Assembly (NCBI GenBank): GCA_964019135.1
Contig: OZ025253.1
Location: 11,289,059 to 11,353,058 of the forward strand
Direction: 5' to 3'
From: Arenicola marina
Lineage: Eukaryota; Annelida; Polychaeta; Arenicolidae
DNA: 64,000 nt
Shown here: positions 1 through 11,600 of the stretch, piece by piece
How the letters are laid out: each line of letters starts with the position of its first letter
Numbering within the stretch: the first letter of the stretch is position 1
Translations under genes and position numbers: made by a program
The notes under the pieces: generated by a model
Seen by the model: the letters and a program-made list of their open reading frames with translations, nothing else
The model's database searches: none
What the model was told of the DNA's origin: nothing

Positions 1-3000
1 AGGATCCCAGCCACCGAGCATGCGGAGTGTACAGGATCCCAGCCACCGAGCATGAGGAGTGTATAGGATCCCAGCCACCGAGTATGAGGAGTGTACAGGA
101 TCCCAGCCACCGAGCATGAGGAGTGTATAGGATCCCAGCCACCGAGCATGAGGAGTGTACAGGATCCCAGCCACCGAGCATGAGGAGTGTACAGGATCCC
201 AGCCACCGAGCATGAGGAGTGTACAGGATCCCAACCACCGAGCATGAGGAGTGTACAGGATCCCAGCCACCGAGTATGAGGAGTGTACAGGATCCCAGCC
301 ACCGAGCATGAGGAGTGTATAGGATCCCAACCACCGAGCATGAGGAGTGTACAGGATCCCAGCCACCGAGTATGAGGAGTGTACAGGATCCCAGCCACCG
401 AGCATGCGGAGTGTACAGGATCCCAGCCACCGCGCTGGAGGAGTGTACAGCATCCCAGCCACCGAGCATGAGGAGTGTACAGGATCCCAGCCACCGAGCA
501 TGAGGAGTGTACAGGATCCCAGCCACCGAGCATGAGGAGTGTACAGGATCCCAACCACCGCGCATGCGGAGTGTATAGGATCCCAGCCACCGAGCATGCG
601 GAGTGTACAGGATCCCAGCCACCGAGCATGAGGAGTGTACAGGATCCCAGCTACCGAGCATGAGGAGTGTACAGGATCCCAGCCACCGAGCATGCGGAGT
701 GTACAGGATCCCAGCCACCGAGCATGCGGAGTGTACAGGATCCCAGCCACCGAGCATGAGGAGTGTACAGGATCCCAACCACCGCGCATGCGGAGTGTAT
801 AGGATCCCAGCCACCGAGCATGCGGAGTGTACAGGATCCCAGCCACCGAGCATGAGGAGTGTACAGGATCCCAGCCACCGAGTATGAGGAGTGTACAGGA
901 TCCCAGCCACCGAGCATGCGGAGTGTACAGGATCCCAGCCACCGCGCTGGAGGAGTGTAAAGCATCCCAGCCACCGAGCATGAGGAGTGTACAGGATCCC
1001 AGCCACCGAGCATGAGGAGTGTACAGGATCCCAGCCACCGAGCATGAGGAGTGTACAGGATCCCAACCACCGCGCATGCGGAGTGTATAGGATCCCAGCC
1101 ACCGAGCATGCGGAGTGTACAGGATCCCAGCCACCGAGCATGAGGAGTGTACAGGATCCCAGCTACCGAGCATGAGGAGTGTACAGGATCCCAGCCACCG
1201 AGCATGCGGAGTGTACAGGATCCCAGCCACCGAGCATGCGGAGTGTACAGGATCCCAGCCACCGAGCATGAGGAGTGTACAGGATCCCAACCACCGCGCA
1301 TGCGGAGTGTATAGGATCCCAGCCACCGAGCATGCGGAGTGTACAGGATCCCAGCCACCGAGCATGAGGAGTGTACAGGATCCCAGCCACCGAGCATGCG
1401 GAGTGTACAGGATCCCAGCCACCGAGCATGAGGAGTGTATAGGATCCCAGCCACCGAGCATGAGGAGTGTACAGGATCCCAGCCACCGAGCATGAGGAGT
1501 GTACAGGATCCCAACCACCGCGCATGCGGAGTGTATAGGATCCCAGCCACCGAGCATGCGGAGTGTACAGGATCCCAGCCACCGAGCATGAGGAGTGTAC
1601 AGGATCCCAGCCACCGAGCATGAGGAGTGTACAGGATCCCAACCACCGCGCATGCGGAGTGTATAGGATCCCAGCCACCGAGCATGCGGAGTGTACAGGA
1701 TCCCAGCCACCGAGCATGAGGAGTGTACAGGATCCCAGCCACCGAGCATGCGGAGTGTACAGGATCCCAGCCACCGAGCATGAGGAGTGTATAGGATCCC
1801 AGCCACCGAGCATGAGGAGTGTACAGGATCCCAGTCACCGAGCATGAGGAGTGTACAGGATCCCAGCCACCGAGCATGCGGAGTGTACAGGATCCCAGCC
1901 ACCGAGCATGAGGAGTGTATAGGATCCCAGCCACCGAGCATGAGGAGTGTACAGGATCCCAGCCACCGAGCATGCGGAGTGTACAGGATCCCAGCCACCG
2001 AGCATGAGGAGTGTACAGGATCCCAGCACCGCGCATGCGGAGTGTATAGGATCCCAGCCACCGAGCATGCGGAGTGTACAGGATCCCAGCCACCGAGCAT
2101 GAGGAGTGTACAGGATCCCAGCCACCGAGCATGCGGAGTGTACAGGATCCCAGCCACCGAGCATGCGGAGTGTACAGGATCCCAGCCACCGAGCATGAGG
2201 AGTGTACAGGATCCCAGCCACCGAGCATGCGGAGTGTACAGGATCCCAGCCACCGAGCATGAGGAGTGTACAGGATCCCAGCCACCGAGCATGCGGAGTG
2301 TACAGGATCCCAGCCACCGAGCATGAGGAGTGTACAGGATCCCAGCCACCGAGCATGCGGAGTGTACAGGATCCCAGCCACCGAGCATGAGGAGTGTACA
2401 GGATCCCAGCACCGCGCATGCGGAGTGTATAGGATCCCAGCCACCGAGCATGCGGAGTGTACAGGATCCCAGCCACCGAGCATGAGGAGTGTACAGGATC
2501 CCAGCCACCGAGCATGAGGAGTGTACAGGATCCCAGCCACCGAGCATGAGGAGTGTACAGGATCCCAGCCACCGAGCATGAGGAGTGTACAGGATCCCAG
2601 CCACCGAGCATGCGGAGTGTACAGGATCCCAGCCACCGAGCATGAGGAGTGTATAGGATCCCAGCCACCGTGCATGAGGAGTGTACAGGATCCCAGCCAC
2701 CGAGCATGAGGAGTGTACAGGATCCCAGCCACCGAGCATGAGGAGTGTACAGGATCCCAGCCACCGAGCATGCGGAGTGTACAGGATCCCAGCCACCGAG
2801 CATGAGGAGTGTATAGGATCCCAGCCACCGAGCATGAGGAGTGTACAGGATCCCAGCCACCGAGCATGAGGAGTGTACAGGATCCCAGCCACCGAGCATG
2901 AGGAGTGTACAGGATCCCAGCCACCGCGCATGAGGAGTGTATAGGATCCCAGCCACCGAGCATGAGGAGTGTACAGGATCCCAGCCACCGAGCATGAGGA

Positions 3001-5629
3001 GTGTACAGGATCCCAGCCACCGAGCATGAGGAGTGTACAGGATCCCAGCCACCGAGCATGAGGAGTGTACAGGATCCCAGCCACCGAGCATGAGGAGTGT
3101 ACAGGATCCCAGCCACCGAGCATGAGGAGTGTACAGGATCCCAGCCACCGAGCATGCGGAGTGTACAGGATCCCAGCCACCGAGCATGCGGAGTGTACAG
3201 GATCCCAGCCACCGAGCATGAGGAGTGTACAGGATCCCAGCCACCGAGCATGAGGAGTGTATAGGATCCCAGCCACCGAGCATGCGGAGTGTACAGGATC
3301 CCAGCCACCGAGCATGCGGAGTGTACAGGATCCCAGCCACCGAGCATGCGGAGTGTACAGGATCCCAGCCACCGAGCATGAGGAGTGTACAGGATCCCAG
3401 CCACCGAGCATGAGGAGTGTACAGGATCCCAGCCACCGAGCATGAGGAGTGTATAGGATCCCAGCCACCGAGCATGAGGAGTGTACAGGATCCCAGCCAC
3501 CGAGCATGCGGAGTGTATAGGATCCCAGCCACCGTGCATGAGGAGTGTACAGGATCCCAGGCACCGAGCATGAGGAGTGTACAGGATCCCAGCCACCGAG
3601 CATGAGGAGTGTACAGGATCCCAGCCACCGCGCATTAGGAGTGTACAGGATCCCCGCCACCGCGCTGGAGGAGTGTACAGGATCCCAGCCACCGCGCATG
3701 AGGAGTGTACAGGATCCCAGCCACCGAGCATGCGGAGTGTACAGGATCCCAGCCACCGCGCATGAGGAGTGTACAGGATCCCAGCCACCGCGCATGAGGA
3801 GTGTACAGGATCCCAGCCACCGAGCATGAGGAGTGTATAGGATCCCAGCCACCGCGCGTGAGGAGTGTACAGGATCCCAGCCACCGAGCATGCGGAGTGT
3901 ACAGGATCCCAGCCACCGCGCATGAGGAGTGTACAGGATCCCAGCCACCGAGCATGCGGAGTGTACAGGATCCCAGCCACCGAGCATGCGGAGTGTACAG
4001 GATCCCAGCCACCGAGCATGCGGAGTGTACAGGATCCCAGCCACCGAGCATGCGGAGTGTACAGGATCCCAGCCACCGAGCATGAGGAGTGTACAGGATC
4101 CCAGCCACCGAGCATGAGGAGTGTACAGGATCCCAGCCACCGAGCATGAGGAGTGTACAGGATCCCAGCCACCGAGCATGCGGAGTGTATAGGATCCCAG
4201 CCACCGCGCATGAGGAGTGTACAGGATCCCAGCCACCGAGCATGAGGAGTGTACAGGATCCCAGCCACCGAGCATGAGGAGTGTATAGGATCCCAGCCAC
4301 CGAGCATGAGGAGTGTACAGGATCCCAGCCACCGAGCATGAGGAGTGTACAGGATCCCAGCCACCGAGCATGAGGAGTGTACAGGATCCCAGCACCGCGC
4401 ATGCGGAGTGTATAGGATCCCAGCCACCGAGCATGCGGAGTGTACAGGATCCCAGCCACCGAGCATGAGGAGTGTACAGGATCCCAGCCACCGCGCTGGA
4501 GGAGTGTACAGGATCCCAGCACCGCGCATGCGGAGTGTATAGGATCCCAGCCACCGAGCATGCGGAGTGTACAGGATCCCAGCCACCGCGCATGAGGAGT
4601 GTACAGGATCCCAGCCACCGCGCATGCGGAGTGTATAGGATCCCAGCCACCGAGCATGCGGAGTGTACAGGATCCCAGCCACCGAGCATGCGGAGTGTAT
4701 AGGATCCCAGCCACCGAGCATGAGGAGTGTACAGGATCCCAGCCACCGAGCATGCGGAGTGTACAGGATCCCAGCCACCGAGCATGAGGAGTGTATAGGA
4801 TCCCAGCCACCGAGCATGAGGAGTGTACAGGATCCCAGCCACCGAGCATGAGGAGTGTACAGGATCCCAGCCACCGCGCATGAGGAGTGTATAGGATCCC
4901 AGCCACCGAGCATGCGGAGTGTACAGGATCCCAGCCACCGAGCATGAGGAGTGTATAGGATCCCAGCCACCGAGCATGCGGAGTGTACAGGATCCCAGCC
5001 ACCGAGCATGCGGAGTGTACAGGATCCCAGCCACCGAGCATGAGGAGTGTATAGGATCCCAGCCACCGAGCATGCGGAGTGTACAGGATCCCAGCCACCG
5101 AGCATGAGGAGTGTATAGGATCCCAGCCACCGAGCATGCGGAGTGTACAGGATCCCAGCCACCGAGCATGAGGAGTGTATAGGATCCCAGCCACCGAGCA
5201 TGCGGAGTGTACAGGATCCCAGCCACCGAGCATGAGGAGTGTATAGGATCCCAGCCACCGAGCATGCGGAGTGTACAGGATCCCAGCCACCGAGCATGCG
5301 GAGTGTACAGGATCCCAGCCACCGAGCATGCGGAGTGTACAGGATCCCGGCCACCGAGCATGAGGAGTGTACAGGATCCCAGCCACCGAGCATGCGGAGT
5401 GTACAGGATCCCAGCCACCGAGCATGCGGAGTGTACAGGATCCCAGCCACCGAGCATGCGGAGTGTACAGGATCCCAGCCACCGAGCATGCGGAGTGTAC
5501 AGGATCCCAGCCACCGAGCATGCGGAGTGTACAGGATCCCAGCCACCGCGCATGAGGAGTGTACAGGATCCCAGCCACCGCGCATGAGGAGTGTACAGGA
5601 TCCCAGCCCCCGATCATGCGGAGTGTACA
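1..5629. repeat. 32-bp satellite array, about 175 copies
   Basis: Tandem 32-bp units each contain GGATCCCAGCCACCGAGCAT followed by a GAGGAGTGTA-type segment. The array is open at the left window edge and ends where the last unit meets unique sequence. Units differ at a few fixed positions (GAGCATG or GCGCATG, GAGG or GCGG, GTACAGG or GTATAGG). The variant CCAACCACCGCGCATGCGG recurs at about 551, 775, 1063, 1287, 1511 and 1639, spacings of 7, 9, 7, 7 and 4 units, so there is higher-order structure. A few units are shortened (AGCACCGCGC, near 2027, 2410, 4391 and 4519). The minus strand has almost no stop codons, so it shows very long open frames, but nothing suggests they are genes. Confidence 0.97.
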
Positions 5630-5739
5630 TGACTCTTTCCCACGCAGAAAAAATGGCCCGCTCGTGCATTTACTCACACAAGAAACTGACTAAAACTACT
5701 GTGGCCCATACGGACAATTTCTGCGCGGAGTCGCACGAG

Positions 5740-5896
5740 AACCAATTTAAGCGCGGAGTCGACTAAATTTCAGCGCGGAGCCGACTAAATTTCAGCGCAC
5801 AGTCGCGTGAGACCCAATTTCAGCGCGGAGCCGACTAAATTTCCGCGCGGAAATGAGGTTGATTCCGCGCTAAAATTTAGGCGACTCCGCGCTGAA
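5740..5896. repeat. GC-rich foldback (inverted repeat) cluster
   Basis: The motif AATTTCAGCGCGGAG is repeated directly three to four times. The stretch then turns into a near-perfect inverted repeat: the arm at about 5818-5852 (TTTCAGCGCGGAGCCGACTA...) is complementary to the arm at about 5862-5896, with about ten bases between them. Roughly 30 of 35 positions pair, giving a strong hairpin. No coding potential is seen. It could be one end or the core of a foldback or MITE-type element. Confidence 0.7.
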
Positions 5897-6734
5897 ATGA
5901 GGTCGATTTGAAGAAATCATGGACCTCTTCTTAAAATCGACATGCGACATCGCTCCGCCACCTCCTCTGAGGCCCTCTAGTTATAGGTTGGTGGTACGGG
6001 ACAATGGCTTAACATTGACTGCCACCGTGACTGACACATAATGTGAGTGCTTCGGGGGAAGGGGGGCCCTGGTTTTTTCATGGATGAATTTAAATGCTAA
6101 ACACAAAGACAAACACAATGGTAACTAATTGGCGGATGTGGATCGTTATGGATGGTTTTTAACAGGTGACTATTACCCGCGGCTCGTTTTCCTCATGCTC
6201 AATTCATTTGTATCAGATATGTTTATACATATGTGCAAATATTGCTATAACAGAAAGGAACACTGACATTTGTTTTTTAATGGAAAAGCACGTTGCCAGT
6301 ACAGCTTCAGAAACACATTCTGTTTAGTGTTGATGATCCGTGTTGTACTTTAACACGTGATGAGTGTATTCTGCAAACGACCATAGTTGTGATGTATGTG
6401 GGCATATTTGCACTTACTGAGAAACGCTCTCGCACATGATAATGAACCAATCGAGCTTTGAATAGTTTGGAGGCTAACTTTGTATGACAGAAGACGTGAA
6501 ACGTTACCTGGAATCGAACCACGCACCCGTACGTTCGCCAAAATATATCATACTGCTTGGATGTGAATCACCTTAAACATATAATCTGACAATCACACGA
6601 AATTCCTGTCGATACGGCTGATGAAATGATCAGACGGGGAGGTAGAATAAAGCGCGAACACATTGGTAAACACTCTTTTCATTTTATCTTTATATTTACG
6701 TTCTTATTCTGAGTATTTATATGAACGATATTGT

Positions 6735-6897
6735 CAGGGGCGAATCCAGGGGGGGGGGGGGGGGGGGGAACCGGCCCCGGCCCGCTCTTTTAGTACTAAA
6801 TGTATACCATTTAACATATGCAAACCAAAATGCTAGGCTATTACCCGAAACCGCCCCCCCCCCCCTTTTCCAGCATATCTGGATCCGACTCTGATTG
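6735..6897 (+). mobile_element. MITE-like element with GGCGAATCCAGGGG end and G/C runs
   Basis: It begins CAGGGGCGAATCCAG, followed by a long G run, an ACCGGCCCCGGCCC segment and an ATACCATTTAACATA segment. It ends CTGGATCCGACTCTG, an imperfect inverted copy of the start. The same order of segments occurs at 38085-38210, so this is an interspersed family. No transposase is visible and I could not define a target-site duplication. Confidence 0.55.
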
Positions 6898-7458
6898 TAT
6901 ACATTGTATATGAACACATGACTGTTAAATATATAAATATATAAATATGGCGGACGGGGGGGGGGGGGTGCAGGGGAACCGAACTCTCCCCCCCCCCCCC
7001 TTTTTCAGGAAGAATGTTGTTTTCCCATGCAAAATATAGGCCATCTGAGAGGTGTGCCTTTCACCCCCCACCCACTGATCTGCGACTAATGTATGACTAG
7101 ATAATATTTGCTTATATGAGGCATTTAAACGTCCAAGTGATAGCTCACATATAACTCATGTTGACAATATACATATCCGCGAATATCTCAAATAACTCAC
7201 TCCATTAACAAGGACACATTCAGCTTCACGTGAAGTGAAGTATTACATTTTAAACAGGGATAACATGTCATTTACAGAACTTCCCACGTGCTCCTGTTTA
7301 TAGTCTCAAACCCCATATGTATCCAAGTGAGACCAAACACCGAATTCACAATAACTTGTCCACATATACCTATAAAAGAATCAAGGCTTCCAGCCAGAGC
7401 ATTCTTCGCTGCTCGCACTTCTAAGTTCCGAATCACATACGATCCAACTTTGGACGAT

Positions 7459-7505
7459 TGGCGGGTTGGTTTTATATTCAGGACGCTTTAACCACTTTCG
7501 GACCA
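7459..7505 (-). mobile_element. 3' end fragment of tRNA-derived SINE
   Basis: Read on the minus strand, this matches the shared 3' portion of the SINE copies at 53.3, 57.9, 58.1 and 60.1 kb (AAAGTGGTTAAAGCGTCCTGAATAT). Only the last about 45 bp are present. Confidence 0.75.
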
Positions 7506-7738
7506 GTGGCGGCTCCAGACGGTTGGCTTCTCAGTGGAGAGAGTGACCCATACCGAGTCAGCTTAAATACTGAGGACTTTTATACCATACTGCTACACTT
7601 CCTGTCACATAATTTAGCCACCAGGGAACAAGCGCCGGATAGCTTCAAACATTTCACAGACAGTTTAACAGCGCTCATAATCCTAGATAAATTATCATTT
7701 AAAGACATGGATAATACGATGCAACAAGTAAAAAGGTG
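7485..7738 (+). CDS. Candidate exon of unknown function, starting in an antisense SINE tail
   Basis: An acceptor-like GGTTTTATATTCAG, made by the antisense SINE end, is followed by about 254 nt of open frame. The frame ends at a plausible donor (GTAAAAAG then GTGGGT). The peptide begins DALTTFGPVAAPDGW, whose first part is simply translated SINE. It continues into a helix-prone stretch including TEDFYTILLHFLSHNL and LSFKDMDNTMQQVKR. That stretch is less repetitive and more protein-like than other open frames nearby, but no family is recognised and no partner exons were found. It may be an exonised SINE joined to a real exon, or a chance frame. Confidence 0.25.
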
Positions 7739-8552
7739 GGTTTCCATGTATAGAACATAATATTATTATAAGCTTTATGTACAGCGAATTACTTCTAATT
7801 ATCCGCGACATAGACAAAAATGATCAAGGCGACTGATTGACTGGGTTTGATACATATCATGATATAGAACGTCACCCAGGCTTCTACTTCCCTCTTTCCT
7901 ACACCCCCCCCCCCCCTCCTTCCTCTCTCTCCGCCTGTGTCTCTTGTTATGTATTTTACGTGTATAAAATTATGCTATGACGTCACGGCCTATCACATAA
8001 CCAAGAACTGACACAGCCAGACAGCATGATTAACACACGAAGCAAACTTTTAGTGCAAGTCACCCCCACTTGTATAGGCAGTGCACCTGGTGGCCACTGA
8101 AAGCATACACTACAAACGCCACCTGGTGTATCAACATTACAACGCATTCGTCATAACGTTCCAAACCCTGTAAGTCATAATGACCAGTATATTACACACG
8201 TCTCGCGTTCCTCTGTAACTCCTGACAAACGCGTGTTGTGTTGTTTTGGTGTATATACTTCGTCGTAAAGGGTTGCCGTCGACAAGTTGCCGCTGTTGTT
8301 AACGTCATATAGGGATCGAACAGGGTATAATATTGAACTTCTAGCCATCGGCGCTTAATTGGAATCACCGAGTCGTTCATGCGTTTCCTAATTGTTCAAA
8401 TTAGTTTATTAAATCGAAGACTGATTGGGGTCTGGAAGAAGAACATAACAAATCACATGTTACAAAAGCCGTCAGATATAATATGGAGATGACGATTATA
8501 GATGCATACGAGGCACGCAGAAATTGAATAAATTTGTGCTTTAAACGCAGAA

Positions 8553-8640
8553 GCGCTAAACTGGGCCATGGAACGTCTAGGGACAGCTAAGGATGAGTGG
8601 ATGAAGCATGCCCAGGATTCGGGGCACAGGCCCGGATCGG
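8553..8640 (-). mobile_element. Body of the SINE that seeded the 59-bp satellite
   Basis: The segment from CTAAACTGGGCCATGGAACG through GGATGAGTGGATGAAGCATG to CCCGGATCGGAACCCAGGAC aligns block by block with the single-copy SINE at 54594-54740. Orientation is antisense. The 3' body lies here and the tRNA-like head lies to the right, where it runs straight into the tandem array. This identifies the parent of the array. Confidence 0.8.
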
Positions 8641-11600
8641 AACCCAGGACCTGTGGATCTGCGGTCCAGTGCGCTAACCTCTATACCAGGGAGGATTCCT
8701 ACCCAGGACCTATGGATCTGCGGTCCAGTGCGCTAACATCTATACCAGGGAGGATTCGAACCCAGGACCTATGGATCTGCGGTCCAGTGCGCTAACCTCT
8801 ACACCAGGGAGGATTCGAACCCAGGACCTATGGATCTGCGGTCCAGTGCGCTAACCTCTACACCAGGGAGGATTCGAACCCAGGATCTATGGATCTGCGG
8901 TCCAGTGCGCTAACATCTATACCAGGGAGGATTCGAACCCAGGATCTATGGATCTGCGGTCCAGTGCGCTAACATCTATACCAGGGAGGATTCGAACCCA
9001 GGACCTATGGATCTGCGGTCCAGTGCGCTAACATCTATACCAGGGAGGATTCCGACCCAGGACCTATGGATCTGCGGTCCAGTGCGCTAACATCTATACC
9101 AGGGAGGATTCCTACCCAGGACCTATGGATCTGCGGTCCAGTGCGCTAACCTCTACACCAGGGAGGATTCCTACCCAGGACCTATGGATCTGCGGTCCAG
9201 TGCGCTAACATCTATACCAGGGAGGATTCGAACCCAGGATCTATGGATCTGCGGTCCAGTGCGCTAACATCTATACCAGGGAGGATTCCTACCCAGGACC
9301 TATGGATCTGCGGTCCAGTGCGCTAACATCTATACCAGGGAGGATTCGAACCCAGGATCTATGGATCTGCGGTCCAGTGCGCTAACATCTATACCAGGGA
9401 GGATTCCTACCCAGGACCTATGGATCTGCGGTCCAGTGCGCTAACATCTATACCAGGGAGGATTCGAACCCAGGATCTATGGATCTGCGGTCCAGTGCGT
9501 TAACCTCTACACCAGGGAGGATTCCTACCCAGGATCTATGGATCTGCGGTCCAGTGCGCTAACATCTATACCAGGGAGGATTCGAACCCAGGATCTATGG
9601 ATCTGCGGTCCAGTGCGCTAACATCTATACCAGGGAGGATTCCTACCCAGGACCTATGGATCTGCGGTCCAGTGCGCTAACATCTATACCAGGGAGGATT
9701 CGAACCCAGGACCTATGGATCTGCGGTCCAGTGCGCTAACCTCTACACCAGGGAGGATTCGAACCCAGGACCTATGGATCTGCGGTCCAGTGCGCTAACC
9801 TCTACACCAGGGAGGATTCGAACCCAGGATCTATGGATCTGCGGTCCAGTGCGCTAACATCTATACCAGGGAGGATTCGAACCCAGGATCTATGGATCTG
9901 CGGTCCAGTGCGCTAACATCTATACCAGGGAGGATTCGAACCCAGGATCTATGGATGTGCGGTCCAGTGCGCTAACATCTATACCAGGGAGGATTCGAGA
10001 ACAGGACCTATGGATCTGCAGTCCAGTGCGCTAACCTCTACACCAGGGAGGATTCGAACCCAGGATCTATGGATCTGCGGTCCAGTGCGCTAACATCTAT
10101 ACCAGGGAGGATTCGAACCCAGGATCTATGGATCTGCGGTCCAGTGCGCTAACCTCTACACCAGGGAGGATTCGAACCCAGGACCTATGGATCTGCGGTC
10201 CAGTGCGCTAACCTCTACACCAGGTAGGATTCCGACCCAGGACCTATGGATCTGCGGTCCAGTGCGCTAACATCTATACCAGGGGGGATTCGAACCCAGG
10301 ATCTATGGATCTGCGGTCCAGTGCGCTAACCTCTACACCAGGGAGGATTCGAACCCAGGACCTATGGATCTGCGGTCCAGTGCGCTAACCTCTACACCAG
10401 GTAGGATTCCGACCCAGGACCTATGGATCTGCGGTCCAGTGCGCTAACATCTATACCAGGGAGGATTCGAACCCAGGACCTATGGATCTGCGGTCCAGTG
10501 CGCTAACCTCTACACCAGGGAGGATTCGAACCCAGGATCTATGGATCTGCGGTCCAGTGCGCTAACATCTATACCAGGGAGGATTCGAACCCAGGACCTA
10601 TGGATCTGCGGTCCAGTGCGCTAACATCTATACCAGGGAGGATTCCGACCCAGGACCTATGGATCTGCGGTCCAGTGCGCTAACCTCTACACCAGGGAGG
10701 ATTCCTACCCAGGACCAATGGATCTGCGGTCCAGTGCGCTAACATCTATACCAGGGAGGATTCGAACCCAGGATCTATTGATCTGCGGTCCAGTGCGCTA
10801 ACATCTATACCAGGGAGGATTCGAACCCAGGACCTATGGATCTGCGGTCCAGTGCGCTAACCTCTACACCAGGGAGGATTCGAACCCAGGATCTATGGAT
10901 CTGCGGTCCAGTGCGCTAACATCTATACCAGGGAGGATTCCGACCCAGGACCTATGGATCTGCGGTCCAGTGCGCTAACCTCTACACCAGGGAGGATTCG
11001 AACCCAGGATCTATGGATCTGCGGTCCAGTGCGCTAACATCTATACCAGGGAGGATTCGAACCCAGGATCTATAGATCTGCGGTCCAGTGCGCTAACATC
11101 TATACCAGGGAGGATTCGAACCCAGGACCTATGGATCTGCGGTCCAGTGCGCTAACATCTATACCAGGGAGGATTCGAACCCAGGATCTATGGATCTGCG
11201 GTCCAGTGCGCTAACATCTATACCAGGGAGGATTCCGACCCAGGACCTATGGATCTGCGGTCCAGTGCGCTAACATCTATACCAGGGAGGATTCGAACCC
11301 AGGACCTATGGATCTGCGGTCCAGTGCGCTAACCTCTACACCAGGGAGGATTCGAACCCAGGACCTATGGATCTGCGGTCCAGTGCGCTAACCTCTACAC
11401 CAGGGAGGATTCGAACCCAGGATCTATGGATCTGCGGTCCAGTGCGCTAACATCTATACCAGGGAGGATTCGAACCCAGGATCTATGGATCTGCGGTCCA
11501 GTGCGCTAACATCTATACCAGGGAGGATTCGAACCCAGGATCTATGGATGTGCGGTCCAGTGCGCTAACATCTATACCAGGGAGGATTCGAGAACAGGAC

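Larger units (their letters stand above)
5630..8552. other. Unique DNA between two satellites, no confident gene
   Basis: AT-richer non-repetitive sequence. It contains a GC-rich foldback (5740-5896), a G-run element (6735-6897), a further G/C-run stretch (6953-7003), a minus-strand SINE tail (7459-7505) with an adjoining open frame, and a C-run near 7905. A tRNA-like B-box sequence on the minus strand near 6500-6530 may be another decayed SINE head. I see no exon chain here. Confidence 0.6.

Noticed and set aside
1-5629. CRISPR array
   Set aside because: Short regular repeats, but there are no unique spacers, the organism is a spliced eukaryote, and no cas-like genes occur.
651-5669. A 1672-codon open frame and several others on the minus strand
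   Set aside because: They lie wholly in the 32-bp satellite, whose minus strand happens to lack stops. The translation is a cyclic repeat without signal, domain or splice support.
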